Of a stretch of DNA of 64,000 nt, positions 1 to 11,142 are shown in pieces. Source of the stretch: Hydractinia symbiolongicarpus (Eukaryota; Cnidaria; Hydrozoa; Anthoathecata; Hydractiniidae); NCBI RefSeq assembly GCF_029227915.1, contig NC_079880.1, positions 17,318,001 to 17,382,000 of the forward strand, written 5' to 3'. Made by a program: the position numbers and the translations under genes. Every line of letters begins with the position of its first letter. Within the stretch, counting starts at the first letter, position 1. The notes beneath the pieces are model-generated. The model was not told the origin of the DNA. It made no database searches and worked only from the letters and a program-made list of their open reading frames with translations.

Positions 1-453
1 TTACACGTAAGGCCTTCATTAGGCATGTAAGAAGCATATTGTAACCTTTAGAGGCCTGTGCATGTAGTTGACGGCGTTGTAAAGCCATAGTGCCAAAGAA
101 AACGACTTAGGACGCAGTAGTCCATTGAGAGTTGAAGGAGTAGACCAATGGTAACCTGCACAGCCACGTAGAACCACGTGACTTACGTTTCAAGCCTTTA
201 TTAGGCATATAAAAAGCATAATGCAACCTTTAGAGGCCTGGGCATAAAGTTGACGATGTTCTAAAGCCATGGCGCTGCGGAAAACGACTTAGGACGTCGC
301 ACTCCATGGAGAGTGGAAGGACTAGACCAATGGTAACCTGTGCAAGACCCTGGGAGCACCTAATTTACGCGTAAGGCCTTTATTAGCTGGCAAAAAGCCA
401 TATTACAACCTTTAGAGGTGTGTGCATGTAGTTGACGGCGTTGTAAAGCCAAG
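1..453. repeat. K-cassette copy 1 (monomers with atagtgccaaag and gggcataaag variants)
   Basis: This stretch matches 2547-2999 (offset 2546) and 5455-5907 with only scattered substitutions, then diverges just after the aaagccaaggtgc landmark. It holds three consecutive monomers, with the diagnostic variants ccatagtgccaaag, gtttcaagcc, gcatataaaaagcat and gggcataaagttgacgatg. Related pairs recur at about 15.07, 16.69, 18.31, 19.77, 21.21, 27.74, 31.14, 32.84 and 33.93 kb, so the cassette behaves as a mobile module within the array, presumably spread by recombination. The left edge is cut by the window. Confidence 0.85.
145..215 (+). promoter_or_regulatory. Promoter-like motif cluster in a K-type monomer (tentative)
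   Basis: ccaat at 145-149, cacgtg at 175-180 and tataaaaa at 208-215 lie in the order and rough spacing of a simple RNA polymerase II promoter. The same layout recurs in other K-type monomers, for example with tataaaaa at 2754-2761 and 5662-5669 and in type p of the HOR. It may be chance. Three copies (near 31193, 32962 and 34051) have the TATA-like run changed to tatgaaaa. Confidence 0.25.
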
Positions 454-2514
454 GTGCTAGGGAAAACAACTTAGTACGTCGCAGTCCATGGAGAGATGAA
501 GGACTAGACCAATGATAACCTGTGCAAGAGCGTGGAAACACGTGATTTAGACGCAAGGCCTTTATTCGGCGGCAAAACGCCATATTATGGCTTTTAGAAG
601 CCTGTGCATGTAGTTGACAGAGTTCTAAAGCCATGGTGCCAAGGAAAACGACTTATGACCTTGTAGTCCATTGAGAGTGGAAGGACTACACCAATGGTAA
701 CTTGCACAAGCACGCGGAACCGGGGGATTTACGTGTAAGGTTTTTATTAGGCGGCAAGAGGCCATATTACGGCCTTTAGAGGCCTGTGCATGTAGTTTAC
801 GGCGTTCTAAAGCCATGGTGCGAGGGAAAACGACTTATGACCTTGTAGTACATTGAGAATGGAAGGACTACACCAATGGTAACTTGCACAAGCACGCGGA
901 ACCGGGGGATTTACGTGCTAAGCCTTTATTGGGAACAAAAGGCCATATCACAACCTTTAGAGGCCTGTGCATGTAGTTGACGGCGTTCTAAAGCCATGGC
1001 GCTGGCGAAAACAACTTAGGACGTCGCAGTCCATGGAGAGTGGAAGGACTAGACCAATACTAACCTGTGCAAGAGCGTGGAAACACGTGATTTACACGCA
1101 AGGTCTTTATTAGGCGGCAAAACGCCACATCATGGCTTTTAGAGGCCTGTGCATGTAGTTGACAGAGTTCTAAAGCCTTGGTGCCAGGGAAAGCGACGTA
1201 CGACCTTGTAGTCCATTAAGAGTGGAAGGACTAGACCAATAGTAACCTGCACAAACCCGTGGAACCGGGGGATTTACGTGTAAGGCCTTTATTAGGCAGC
1301 AAACGCCATATTACGGCCTTTAGAGGCCTGCACTTGTAGTTGACGGCGTTCCAAATCCATGGCTCTGGGGAAAAAGACTTAAGACGTCGTAGTCCAGTGA
1401 GAGTAGAAGGACTAGACCAATGGTACCCTGTTCAAGAGCGTGGAAACACGTGATTTACACGTAAGGCGTTTATTAGGCATGTAAGAAGCATATTGTAACC
1501 TTTAGAGGCCTGTGCATGTAGTTGACGGCGTTCTAAAGCCATGGTGCCAAGGAAAACGACTTAAGACGTCGTAGTCCATGTAGGATGGATGGACTAGAAA
1601 AATGGTAACCTGCGCAAGAACGTGGGAGCACGTAATATACGCGTAAGGCCTTTAGTGGCCGGCAAAAGTCCATATTACGGCCTTTAGAGGCCTGTGCATG
1701 TAGTTTACGGCGTTCTAAAGCCATGGTGCCAGGGAAAACGACTTATGACCTTTTAGTACATTGAGAATGGAAGGACTACACCAATGGTAACTTGCACAAG
1801 CACGTGGAACCGGGGGATTTACGTGTAAGGTATTTATTAGGCAGCAAAACGCCATATTATGGCTTTTAGAGGCCTGTGCATGTAGTTGACAGAGTTCTAA
1901 AGCCATGGTGCCAAGGAAAACGACTTAAGACGTCGTAGTCCATGTAGGATGGAAGGACTAGACCAATGGTAACCTGCACAAGCACGTGGAACCAGGGGAT
2001 TTACGTGTAAGGCCTTTAGTGGCCGGCAAAAGTCCATATTACGGTCTTTAGAGGCCTGTGCATGTAGTTGACGGCGTTCTAAACTCATGGCTCTGGGGAA
2101 AAAGACTTAAGACGTCGTAGTCCATTGAAAGTAGAAGGACTAGACCAATGGTAACCTGTGCAAGAGCGTGGAAACACGTGATTTTCACGTAAGACCTTCA
2201 TTAGGCGGTTAAATGCTATATTATGGCTTTTAGAGGCCTGTGCATGTAGTTGACAGAGTTCTAAAGCCATGGCGCTGGGGAAAACAACTTAGAACGTCGC
2301 AGTCTATGCAGAGTGGAAGGAGTTGACCAATGGTAACCAGCACACACACGTGGAACCACGTGATTTTCGTGTATCGCCCTTATTAGGGGGCAAAAGGCCA
2401 TATTACGGTCTCTAGATTCATGTGCATGTAGTTGACGGCGTTCTAAACCCATGGCTCTGGGGAAAAAGACTTAAGACGTCGTAGTCCATTGAGAGTAGAA
2501 GGACTAGACCAATG
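454..2514. repeat. Left mosaic stretch of satellite monomers
   Basis: About eleven monomers of several subtypes lie here without a recognisable higher-order period inside the stretch. Some pairs resemble units found later: the monomer near 625-816 resembles those at 8804-8998 and 9874-10065, and the one at 1533-1724 resembles 10773-10964. Nothing other than satellite sequence is present. Confidence 0.85.
2347..2362. other. 16-bp dyad with two CACGTG hexamers (example)
   Basis: cacgtggaaccacgtg is a perfect inverted repeat with 7-bp arms (cacgtgg/ccacgtg) around aa. It contains two CACGTG hexamers 10 bp apart, about one helical turn. Further copies are at 44121-44136 and 61274-61289 and in many other monomers; single-hexamer versions occur in most of the rest. 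CACGTG is the G-box/E-box core bound by bHLH and bZIP factors. A role here is inference. Confidence 0.75.
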
Positions 2515-5422
2515 GTAACCTGTGCAAGAGTGTGGAAACACGTCATTTACACGTAAGGCCTTCATTAGGCATGTAAGAAGCATATTGTAACCTTTAGAGG
2601 CCTATGCATGTAGTTGACGGCGTTGTAAAGCCATAGTGCCAAAGAAAACGACTTAGGACGCAGTAGTCCATTGAGAGTTGAAGGAGTAGACCAATGGTAA
2701 CCTGCACAGCCACGTAGAACCACGTGACTTACGTTTCAAGCCTTTATTAGGCATATAAAAAGCATAATGCAACCTTTAGAGGCCTGGGCATAAAGTTGAC
2801 GATGTTCTAAAGCCATGGCGCTGCGGAAAACGACTTAGGACGTCGTACTCCATGGAGAGTGGAAGGACTAGACCAATGGTAACCTGCGCAAGACCCTGGG
2901 AGCACCTAATTTACGCGTAAGGCCTTTATTAGCTGGCAAAAAGCCATATTACAGCCTTTAGAGGTGTGTGCATGTAGTTGACGGCGTTGTAAAGCCAAGG
3001 TGCCAAGGAAAATGACTTATAAGGCAGTAGTCCATTGAGAGTTGAAGGAGTAGACCAATGGTAACCTGAAAATGCACGTAGAACCAGGGGATTTACGTGT
3101 AAGGCCTTTATTAGGCGGCAAAAGCCACATTACGGCCTTTAGAGGCCTGTGCATGTAGTTGACGGCGTTCTAAACCCATGGCTCTGGGGAAAATGACTTA
3201 AGACGTCGTAGTCCATTGAGAGTGGAAGGACTAGACCAATACTAAGCTGTGCAAGAGCGTGGAAACACGTGATTTACACGTAAGGCCTTTATTAGGCAAC
3301 AAAACGCCATACTACGATTTTTAGAGGCCTGTGCATGTAGTTGACGATGTTCTAAAGCCATGGCGCTTGCGAAAACAACTTAGGACGTCGCAGTACGTGG
3401 AGAGTGGAAGGACTAGACCAATGATAACCTGCGCAAGAACGTGGGAGCACGTAATTTACGTGTAAGGCCTTTAATAGGCGGCAAAAGGCAATATTACGGC
3501 CTTTAGAGGTCTGTGCATGTAGTTGACGGAGTTCTAAAGCCAAGGTGCTAGGGAAAACGACTTATGACCTTGTAGTCCATTGAGAGTGGAAGGACTAGTC
3601 CAATGCTAACTTGCACAAGCATGCGAAACCGGGGGATTTACGTGTAAGGTTTTTATTAGGCGGCAAGAGGCCATATCACAACCTTTAGAGGCCTGTGCAT
3701 GTAGTTGACGGCGTTCTAAAGCCATGGCGCTGGCGAAAACAACTTAGGACGTCGCAGTCCATGGAGAGTGGAAGGACTAGACCATTGATAACCTGTGCAA
3801 GAGCGTGGAAACACGTGATTTACACGCAAGGCCTTTATTAGGCAGCAAAACGCCATATTATGGCTTTTAGAGGCCTGTGCATGTAGTTGACAGAGTTCTA
3901 ACGCCATGGTGGCAAGGAAAACGACTTATGACCTTGTAGTCTATTGAGTGTGGAAGGACTAGACCAATGGTAACCTGCACAAGCTCGTGGAACCGGGAAA
4001 TTTACGTGTAAGGCCTTTAATAGGCGGCAAAAGGCCATATTACGGCTTTTAGAGGCCTGTGCATGTAGTTGACAGAGTTCTAAAGCCATGGCGCTGCGGA
4101 AAACGACTTAGGACGTCGTACTCCATGGAGAGTGGAAGGACTAGACCAATGGTAACCTGCGCAAGACCCTGGGAGCACCTAATTTACGCGTAAGGCCTTT
4201 ATTAGCTGGCAAAAAGCCATATTACAGCCTTTAGAGGTGTGTGCATGTAGTTGACGGCGTTGTAAAGCCAAGGTGCCAAGGAAAATGACTTATGACCTTG
4301 TAGTACATTGAGAATGGAAGGACTACACCAATGGTAACCTGCACAAGCACGCGGAACCGGGGGATTTACGTACTAAGCCTTTATTGGGAACAAAAGGCCA
4401 TATCACAACCTTTAGAGGCCTGTGCATGTAGTTGACGGCGTTCTAAAGCCATGGTGCCAAGGAAAATGACTTAAGACGTCGTAGTCCATGTAGGATGGAA
4501 GGACTAGACCAATGGTAACCTGCACAAGCACGTGGAACCAGAGGATTTACGTGTAAGGCCTTTAGTGGCCGGCAAAAGTCCATATTACGGCCTTTAGAGG
4601 CCTGTGCATGTAGTTGACGGAGTTCTAAAGCCATAATGCCAGGGAAGGCAACGTACGACCTTGTAGTCCATTGAGAGTGAAGGGGATAGACCAATGGTAA
4701 CCTGCACAAGCACGTGGAACCAGGGGATTTACGTGTAAGGCCTTTATTAGGCGGCAAAAGCCACATTACGGCCTTTAGAGGCCTGTGCATGTATTTGACG
4801 GCGTTCTAAAGCCATGGCGCCGGCGAAAACAACTTAAGACGTCGCAGTCCATGGAGAGTGGAAGGACTAGACCAATGATAACCTGTGCAAAGGCGTGGAA
4901 ACACGTGATTTACACGCAAGGCCTTTATTAGGCGGCAAAACGCCATATTATGGCTTTTAGAGGCCTGTGCATGTAGTTGACAGAGTTCTAAAGCCATGGT
5001 GCCAAGGAAAATGACTTAAGACGTCGTAGTCCATGTAGGATGGAAGGACTAGACCAATGGTAACCTGCACAAGCACGTGGAACCAGAGAATTTACGTGTA
5101 AGGCCTTTAGTGGCCGGCAAAAGTCCATATTACGGCCTTTAGAGGCCTGTGCATGTAGTTGACGGGGTTCTAAAGCCATGATGGTAGGGAAGGCGACGTA
5201 CAACCTTGTAGTCCATTGAGAGTGAAGGGGATAGACCAATGGTGACCTGCACAAGCACGTGGAACCGGGGGATTTACGTGTAAGGCTTTTATTAGGCGGC
5301 AAAAACCACATTACGGCCTTTAGAGGCCTGTGCATGTAGTTGACGGCGTTCTAAACCCATGGCTCTGGGGAAAATGACTTAAGACGTCGTACTCCATTGG
5401 GAGTGGAAGGACTAGACCAATG
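2515..5422. repeat. Higher-order block A1 (16 monomers, 2908 bp)
   Basis: This is the first copy of a tandem duplication. Sequence from about 2515 reappears at 5423 (offset 2908) and the two copies stay collinear for their full length. It starts inside the monomer carrying the gcaagagtgtgg variant and opens with the K-cassette. Relative to A2 it lacks one 181-bp monomer at the ggccatat motif (3669-3676). Substitutions against A2 are rare by eye, suggesting a recent duplication. Edges are approximate because the flanking monomers are themselves similar. Confidence 0.88.
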
Positions 5423-8400
5423 GTAACCTGTGCAAGAGTGTGGAAACACGTCATTTACACGTAAGGCCTTCATTAGGCATGTAAGAAGCATATTGTAACC
5501 TTTAGAGGCCTATGCATGTAGTTGACGGCGTTGTAAAGCCATAGTGCCAAAGAAAACGACTTAGGACGCAGTAGTCCATTGAGAGTTGAAGGAGTAGACC
5601 AATGGTAACCTGCACAGCCACGTAGAACCACGTGACTTACGTTTCAAGCCTTTATTAGGCATATAAAAAGCATAATGCAACCTTTAGAGGCCTGGGCATA
5701 AAGTTGACGATGTTCTAAAGCCATGGCGCTGCGGAAAACGACTTAGGACGTCGTACTCCATGGAGAGTGGAAGGACTAGACCAATGGTAACCTGCGCAAG
5801 ACCCTGGGAGCACCTAATTTACGCGTAAGGCCTTTATTAGCTGGCAAAAAGCCATATTACAGCCTTTAGAGGTGTGTGCATGTAGTTGACGGCGTTGTAA
5901 AGCCAAGGTGCCAAGGAAAATGACTTATAAGGCAGTAGTCCATTGAGAGTTGAAGGAGTAGACCAATGGTAACCTGAAAATGCACGTAGAACCAGGGGAT
6001 TTACGTGTAAGGCCTTTATTAGGCGGCAAAAGCCACATTACGGCCTTTAGAGGCCTGTGCATGTAGTTGACGGCGTTCTAAACCCATGGCTCTGGGGAAA
6101 ATGACTTAAGACGTCGTAGTCCATTGAGAGTGGAAGGACTAGACCAATACTAAGCTGTGCAAGAGCGTGGAAACACGTGATTTACACGTAAGGCCTTTAT
6201 TAGGCAACAAAACGCCATACTACGATTTTTAGAGGCCTGTGCATGTAGTTGACGATGTTCTAAAGCCATGGCGCTTGCGAAAACAACTTAGGACGTCGCA
6301 GTCCGTGGAGAGTGGAAGGACTAGACCAATGATAACCTGCGCAAGAACGTGGGAGCACGTAATTTACGTGTAAGGCCTTTAATAGGCGGCAAAAGGCAAT
6401 ATTACGGCCTTTAGAGGTCTGTGCATGTAGTTGACGGAGTTCTAAAGCCAAGGTGCTAGGGAAAACGACTTATGACCTTGTAGTCCATTGAGAGTGGAAG
6501 GACTAGTCCAATGCTAACTTGCACAAGCATGCGAAACCGGGGGATTTACGTGTAAGGTTTTTATTAGGCGGCAAGAGGCCATATTACGGCCTTTAGAGGC
6601 TTGTGCATGTAGTTTCCGGCGTTCTAAAGCCATGGTGCCAGGGAAAACGACTTATGACCTTGCAGTACATTGAGAATGGAAGGACTACACCAATGGTAAC
6701 TTGTACAAGCACGCGGAACCGGGGGATTTACGTGCTAAGCCTTTATTGGGAACAAAAGGCCATATCACAACCTTTAGAGGCCTGTGCATGTAGTTGACGG
6801 CGTTCTAAAGCCATGGCGCTGGCGAAAACAACTTAGGACGTCGCAGTCCATGGAGAGTGGAAGGACTAGACCATTGATAACCTGTGCAAGAGCGTGGAAA
6901 CACGTGATTTACACGCAAGGCCTTTATTAGGCAGCAAAACGCCATATTATGGCTTTTAGAGGCCTGTGCATGTAGTTGACAGAGTTGTAACGCCATGGTG
7001 GCAAGGAAAACGACTTATGACCTTGTAGTCTATTGAGTGTGGAAGGACTAGACCAATGGTAACCTGCACAAGCTCGTGGAACCGGGAAATTTACGTGTAA
7101 GGCCTTTAATAGGCGGCAAAAGGCCATATTACGGCTTTTAGAGGCCTGTGCATGTAGTTGACAGAGTTCTAAAGCCATGGCGCTGCGGAAAACGACTTAG
7201 GACGTCGTACTCCATGGAGAGTGGAAGGACTAGACCAATGGTAACCTGCGCAAGACCCTGGGAGCACCTAATTTACGCGTAAGGCCTTTATTAGCTGGCA
7301 AAAAGCCATATTACAGCCTTTAGAGGTGTGTGCATGTAGTTGACGGCGTTGTAAAGCCAAGGTGCCAAGGAAAATGACTTATGACCTTGTAGTACATTGA
7401 GAATGGAAGGACTACACCAATGGTAACCTGCACAAGCACGCGGAACCGGGGGATTTACGTACTAAGCCTTTATTGGGAACAAAAGGCCAAATCACAACCT
7501 TTAGAGGCCTGTGCATGTAGTTGACGGCGTTCTAAAGCCATGGTGCCAAGGAAAATGACTTAAGACGTCGTAGTCCATGTAGGATGGAAGGACTAGACCA
7601 ATGGTAACCTGCACAAGCACGTGGAACCAGAGGATTTACGTGTAAGGCCTTTAGTGGCCGGCAAAAGTCCATATTACGGCCTTTAGAGGCCTGTGCATGT
7701 AGTTGACGGAGTTCTAAAGCCATAATGCCAGGGAAGGCAACGTACGACCTTGTAGTCCATTGAGAGTGAAGGGGATAGACCAATGGTAACCTGCACAAGC
7801 ACGTGGAACCAGGGGATTTACGTGTAAGGCCTTTATTAGGCGGCAAAAGCCACATTACGGCCTTTAGAGGCCTGTGCATGTATTTGACGGCGTTCTAAAG
7901 CCATGGCGCCGGCGAAAACAACTTAAGACGTCGCAGTCCATGGAGAGTGGAAGGACTAGACCAATGATAACCTGTGCAAAGGCGTGGAAACACGTGATTT
8001 ACACGCAAGGCCTTTATTAGGCGGCAAAACGCCATATTATGGCTTTTAGAGGCCTGTGCATGTAGTTGACAGAGTTCTAAAGCCATGGTGCCAAGGAAAA
8101 TGACTTAAGACGTCGTAGTCCATGTAGGATGGAAGGACTAGACCAATGGTAACCTGCACAAGCACGTGGAACCAGAGAATTTACGTGTAAGGCCTTTAGT
8201 GGCCGGCAAAAGTCCATATTACGGCCTTTAGAGGCCTGTGCATGTAGTTGACGGGGTTCTAAAGCCATGATGGTAGGGAAGGCGACGTACAACCTTGTAG
8301 TCCATTGAGAGTGAAGGGGATAGACCAATGGTGACCTGCACAAGCACGTGGAACCGGGGGATTTACGTGTAAGGCTTTTATTAGGCGGCAAAAACCACAT

Positions 8401-8511
8401 TACGGCCTTTAGAGGCCTGTGCATGTAGTTGACGGCGTTCTAAACCCATGGCTCTGGGGAAAATGACTTAAGACGTCGTACTCCATTGGGAGTGGAAGGA
8501 CTAGACCAATA
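5423..8511. repeat. Higher-order block A2 (17 monomers, 3089 bp)
   Basis: This second copy of block A is collinear with A1 at offset 2908 up to about 6576 and at offset 3089 from about 6765 onward. The change of 181 bp is one monomer present here and absent from A1. The right edge lies near 8511, where actaacctg replaces ggtaacctg and block B sequence is already under way. A1 and A2 overlap block B1 slightly at this junction because the duplications are nested. Confidence 0.88.
6577..6765. repeat. Extra 181-bp monomer in A2, flanked by ggccatat
   Basis: Block A2 has ggccatat at 6577-6584 and again at 6758-6765, exactly 181 bp apart, whereas A1 has the motif once at 3669-3676 followed directly by cacaacc. 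The simplest explanation is an equal-register crossover inside ggccatat that removed one monomer from A1 or added one to A2. The extra monomer carries the gtagtttccgg and gcagtacattgag variants. Confidence 0.85.
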
Positions 8512-11142
8512 CTAACCTGTGCAAGAGCGTGGAAACACGTGATTTACACGTAAGGCCTTTATTAGGCAACAAAACGCCATACTACGGCTTTTAGAGGCCT
8601 GTGCATGTAGTTGACGATGTTCTAAAGCCATGGCGCTTGCGAAAACAACTTAGGAGGTCGCAGTCCGTGGAGAGTGGAAGGATTAGACCAATGATAACCT
8701 GCGCAAGAACGTGGGAGCACGTTATTTACGTGTAAGGCCTTTAATAGGCGGCGAAAGGCCATATTACGGCCTTTAGAGGTCTGTGCATGTAGTTGACGGA
8801 GTTCTAAAGCCAAGGTGCTAGGGAAAACGACTTATGACCTTGTAGTCCATTGAGAGTGGAAGGACTAGTCCAATGGTAACTTGCACAAGCACGCGGAACC
8901 GGGGGATTTACGTGTAAGGTGGTTTTTATTAGGCGACTAGAGGCCATATTACAGCTTTTAGAGGCCTGTGCATGTAGTTGATGCCGTTCTAAAGCCATGG
9001 TGCCAGGGAAAGCGACGTACGACCTTGTAGTCCATTAAGAGTGGAAGGACTAGACCAATAGTAACCTGCACAAACCCGTGGAACCGGGGGATTTACGTGT
9101 AAGGCCTTTATTAGGCAGCAAAAGCCATATTACGGCCTTTAGAGGCCTGTACATGTAGTTTACGGCGTTCTAAAGCCATGGTGCCAGGGAAAACGACTTA
9201 TGACGTCGCAGTCCATGGAGAGTGGAAGGACTAGACCAATGATAACCTGTGCAAGAGCGTGGAAACACGTGATTTACAAAAGTCCATATTACGGCCTTTA
9301 GAGGCCTGTGCATGTAGTTGACGGAGATCTAAAGCCATGATGCCACGGAAGGCGACGTACGACCTTGTAGTCCATTGAGAGTGAAGGGGATAGACCAATG
9401 GTAACCTGCACAAGCACGTGGAACCGGGGAATTTACGTGTAAGGCCTTTATTAGGCGGCAAAAGCCACATTACGGCCTTTAGAGGCCTGTGCATGTAGTT
9501 GACGGCGTTCTAAACCCATGGCTCTGGGGAAAATGACTTAAGACGTCGTAGTCCATTGAGAGTGGAAGGACTAGACCAATACTAACCTGTGCAAGAGCGT
9601 GGAAACACGTGATTTACACGTAAGGCCTTTATTAGGCAACAAAACGCCATACTACGGCTTTTAGAAGCCTGTGCATGTAGTTGACGATGTTCTAAAGCCA
9701 TGGCGCTTGCGAAAACAACTTAGGACGTCGCAGTCCGTGGAGAGTGGAAGGACTAGACCAATGATAACCTGCGCATGAACGTGGGAGCACGTTATTTACG
9801 TGTAAAGCCTTTAATAGGCGGCGAAAGGCCATATTACGGCCTTTAGAGGTCTGTGCATGTAGTTGACGGAGTTCTAAAGCCAAGGTGCTAGGGAAAACGA
9901 CATATGACCTTGTAGTCCATTGAGAGTGGAAGGACTAGTCCAATGGTAACTTGCACAAGCACGCGGAACCGGGGGGTTTACGTGTAAGGTTTTTATTAGG
10001 CGGCAAGAGGCCATATTACGGCCTTTAGAGGCCTGTGCATGTAGTTTACGGCGTTCTAAAGCCATGGTGCCAGGGAAAACGACTTATGACCTTGTAGTAC
10101 TTTCAGAATGAAAGGACTACACCTATGGTAACTTGCACAAGCACGCGGAACCGGGGTATTTACGTGCTAAGCCTTTAATGGGAACAAAAGGCCATATTAT
10201 GGCTTTTAGAGGCCTGTGCATGTAGTTGACGGCGTTCTAAAGCCATGGTGCCAAGGAAAACGACTTATGACATTGTAGTCCATTGAGAGTGGAAGGACTA
10301 GACCAATGGTAACCTGCACAAGCATGTGGAACCAGAGGATTTACGTGTAAGGCCTTTAATAGGCGGCAAAAGGCCATATTAGAGGCCTGTGCATGTAGTT
10401 GATGCCGTTCTAAAGCCATGGTACCAGGGAAAGCGACGTACGACCTTGTAGTCCATTAAGAGTGGAAGGACTAGACCAATAGTAACCTGCACAAACCCGT
10501 GGAACCGGGGGATTTACGTGTAAGGCCTTTATTAGGCAGCAAAAGCCATATTACGGCCTTTAGAGGCCTGTACATGTAGTTGACGGAGTTCCAAATCCAT
10601 GGCTCTGGGGAAAAAGACTTAAGACGTCGTAGTCCAGTGAGAGTAGAAGGACTAGACCAATGGTACCCTGTTCAAGAGCGTGGAAACACGTGATTTACAC
10701 GTAAGACTTTTATTAGGCATGTAAAAAGCATATTGTAACCTTTAGAGGCCTGTGCATGTAGTTGACGGCGTTCTAAAGCCATGGTGCCAAGGAAAACGAC
10801 TTAAGACGTCGTAGTCCATGTAGGATGGATGGACTAGAAAAATGGTAACCTGCGCAAGAACGTGGGAGCGCGTAATATACGCGTAAGGCCTTTAGTGGCC
10901 GGCAAAAGTCCATATTACGGCCTTTAGAGGCCTGTGCATGTAGTTGACGGCGTTCTAAACCCATGGCTCTGGGGAAAATGACTTAAGACGTCGTAGTCCA
11001 TTGACAGTGGAAGGACTAGACCAATACTAACCTGTGCAAGAGCGTGGAAACACGTGATTTACACGTAAGGCCTTTATTAGGCAACAAAACGCCATACTAC
11101 GGCTTTTAGAGGCCTGTGCATGTAGTTGATGGCGTTCTAAAG
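8265..11142. repeat. Higher-order block B1 (~16 monomers, 2878 bp)
   Basis: The sequence from ccatgatggtaggg at 8265 restarts at 11143 (offset 2878) and runs in parallel for the whole block. By eye the only clear difference from B2 is a 9-bp deletion here, near 10380, where ggccatatt joins agaggcc without acagctttt. After that point the offset becomes 2887. Inside the block, 8500-8990 and 9570-10060 form a further internal repeat at offset 1070, about six monomers less ~22 bp. One monomer has a 3-bp gtg insertion (near 8918). Confidence 0.9.
9232..9310. repeat. Internally deleted monomer (~22 bp lost)
   Basis: The expected gatttac, aaggcctttattaggc, aaaagtcc order is interrupted: gtgatttac at 9272-9280 joins directly to aaaagtcc, so the aaggcc...ggc segment of about 22-23 bp is missing. 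The same lesion is present in B2 at about 12150-12160, so it predates the B duplication. Confidence 0.8.

Noticed and set aside
2341-2351. Short CA run (cacacacacg) as a microsatellite
   Set aside because: Only about four to five CA units, a fixed part of several monomer types, with no sign of length variation among copies.
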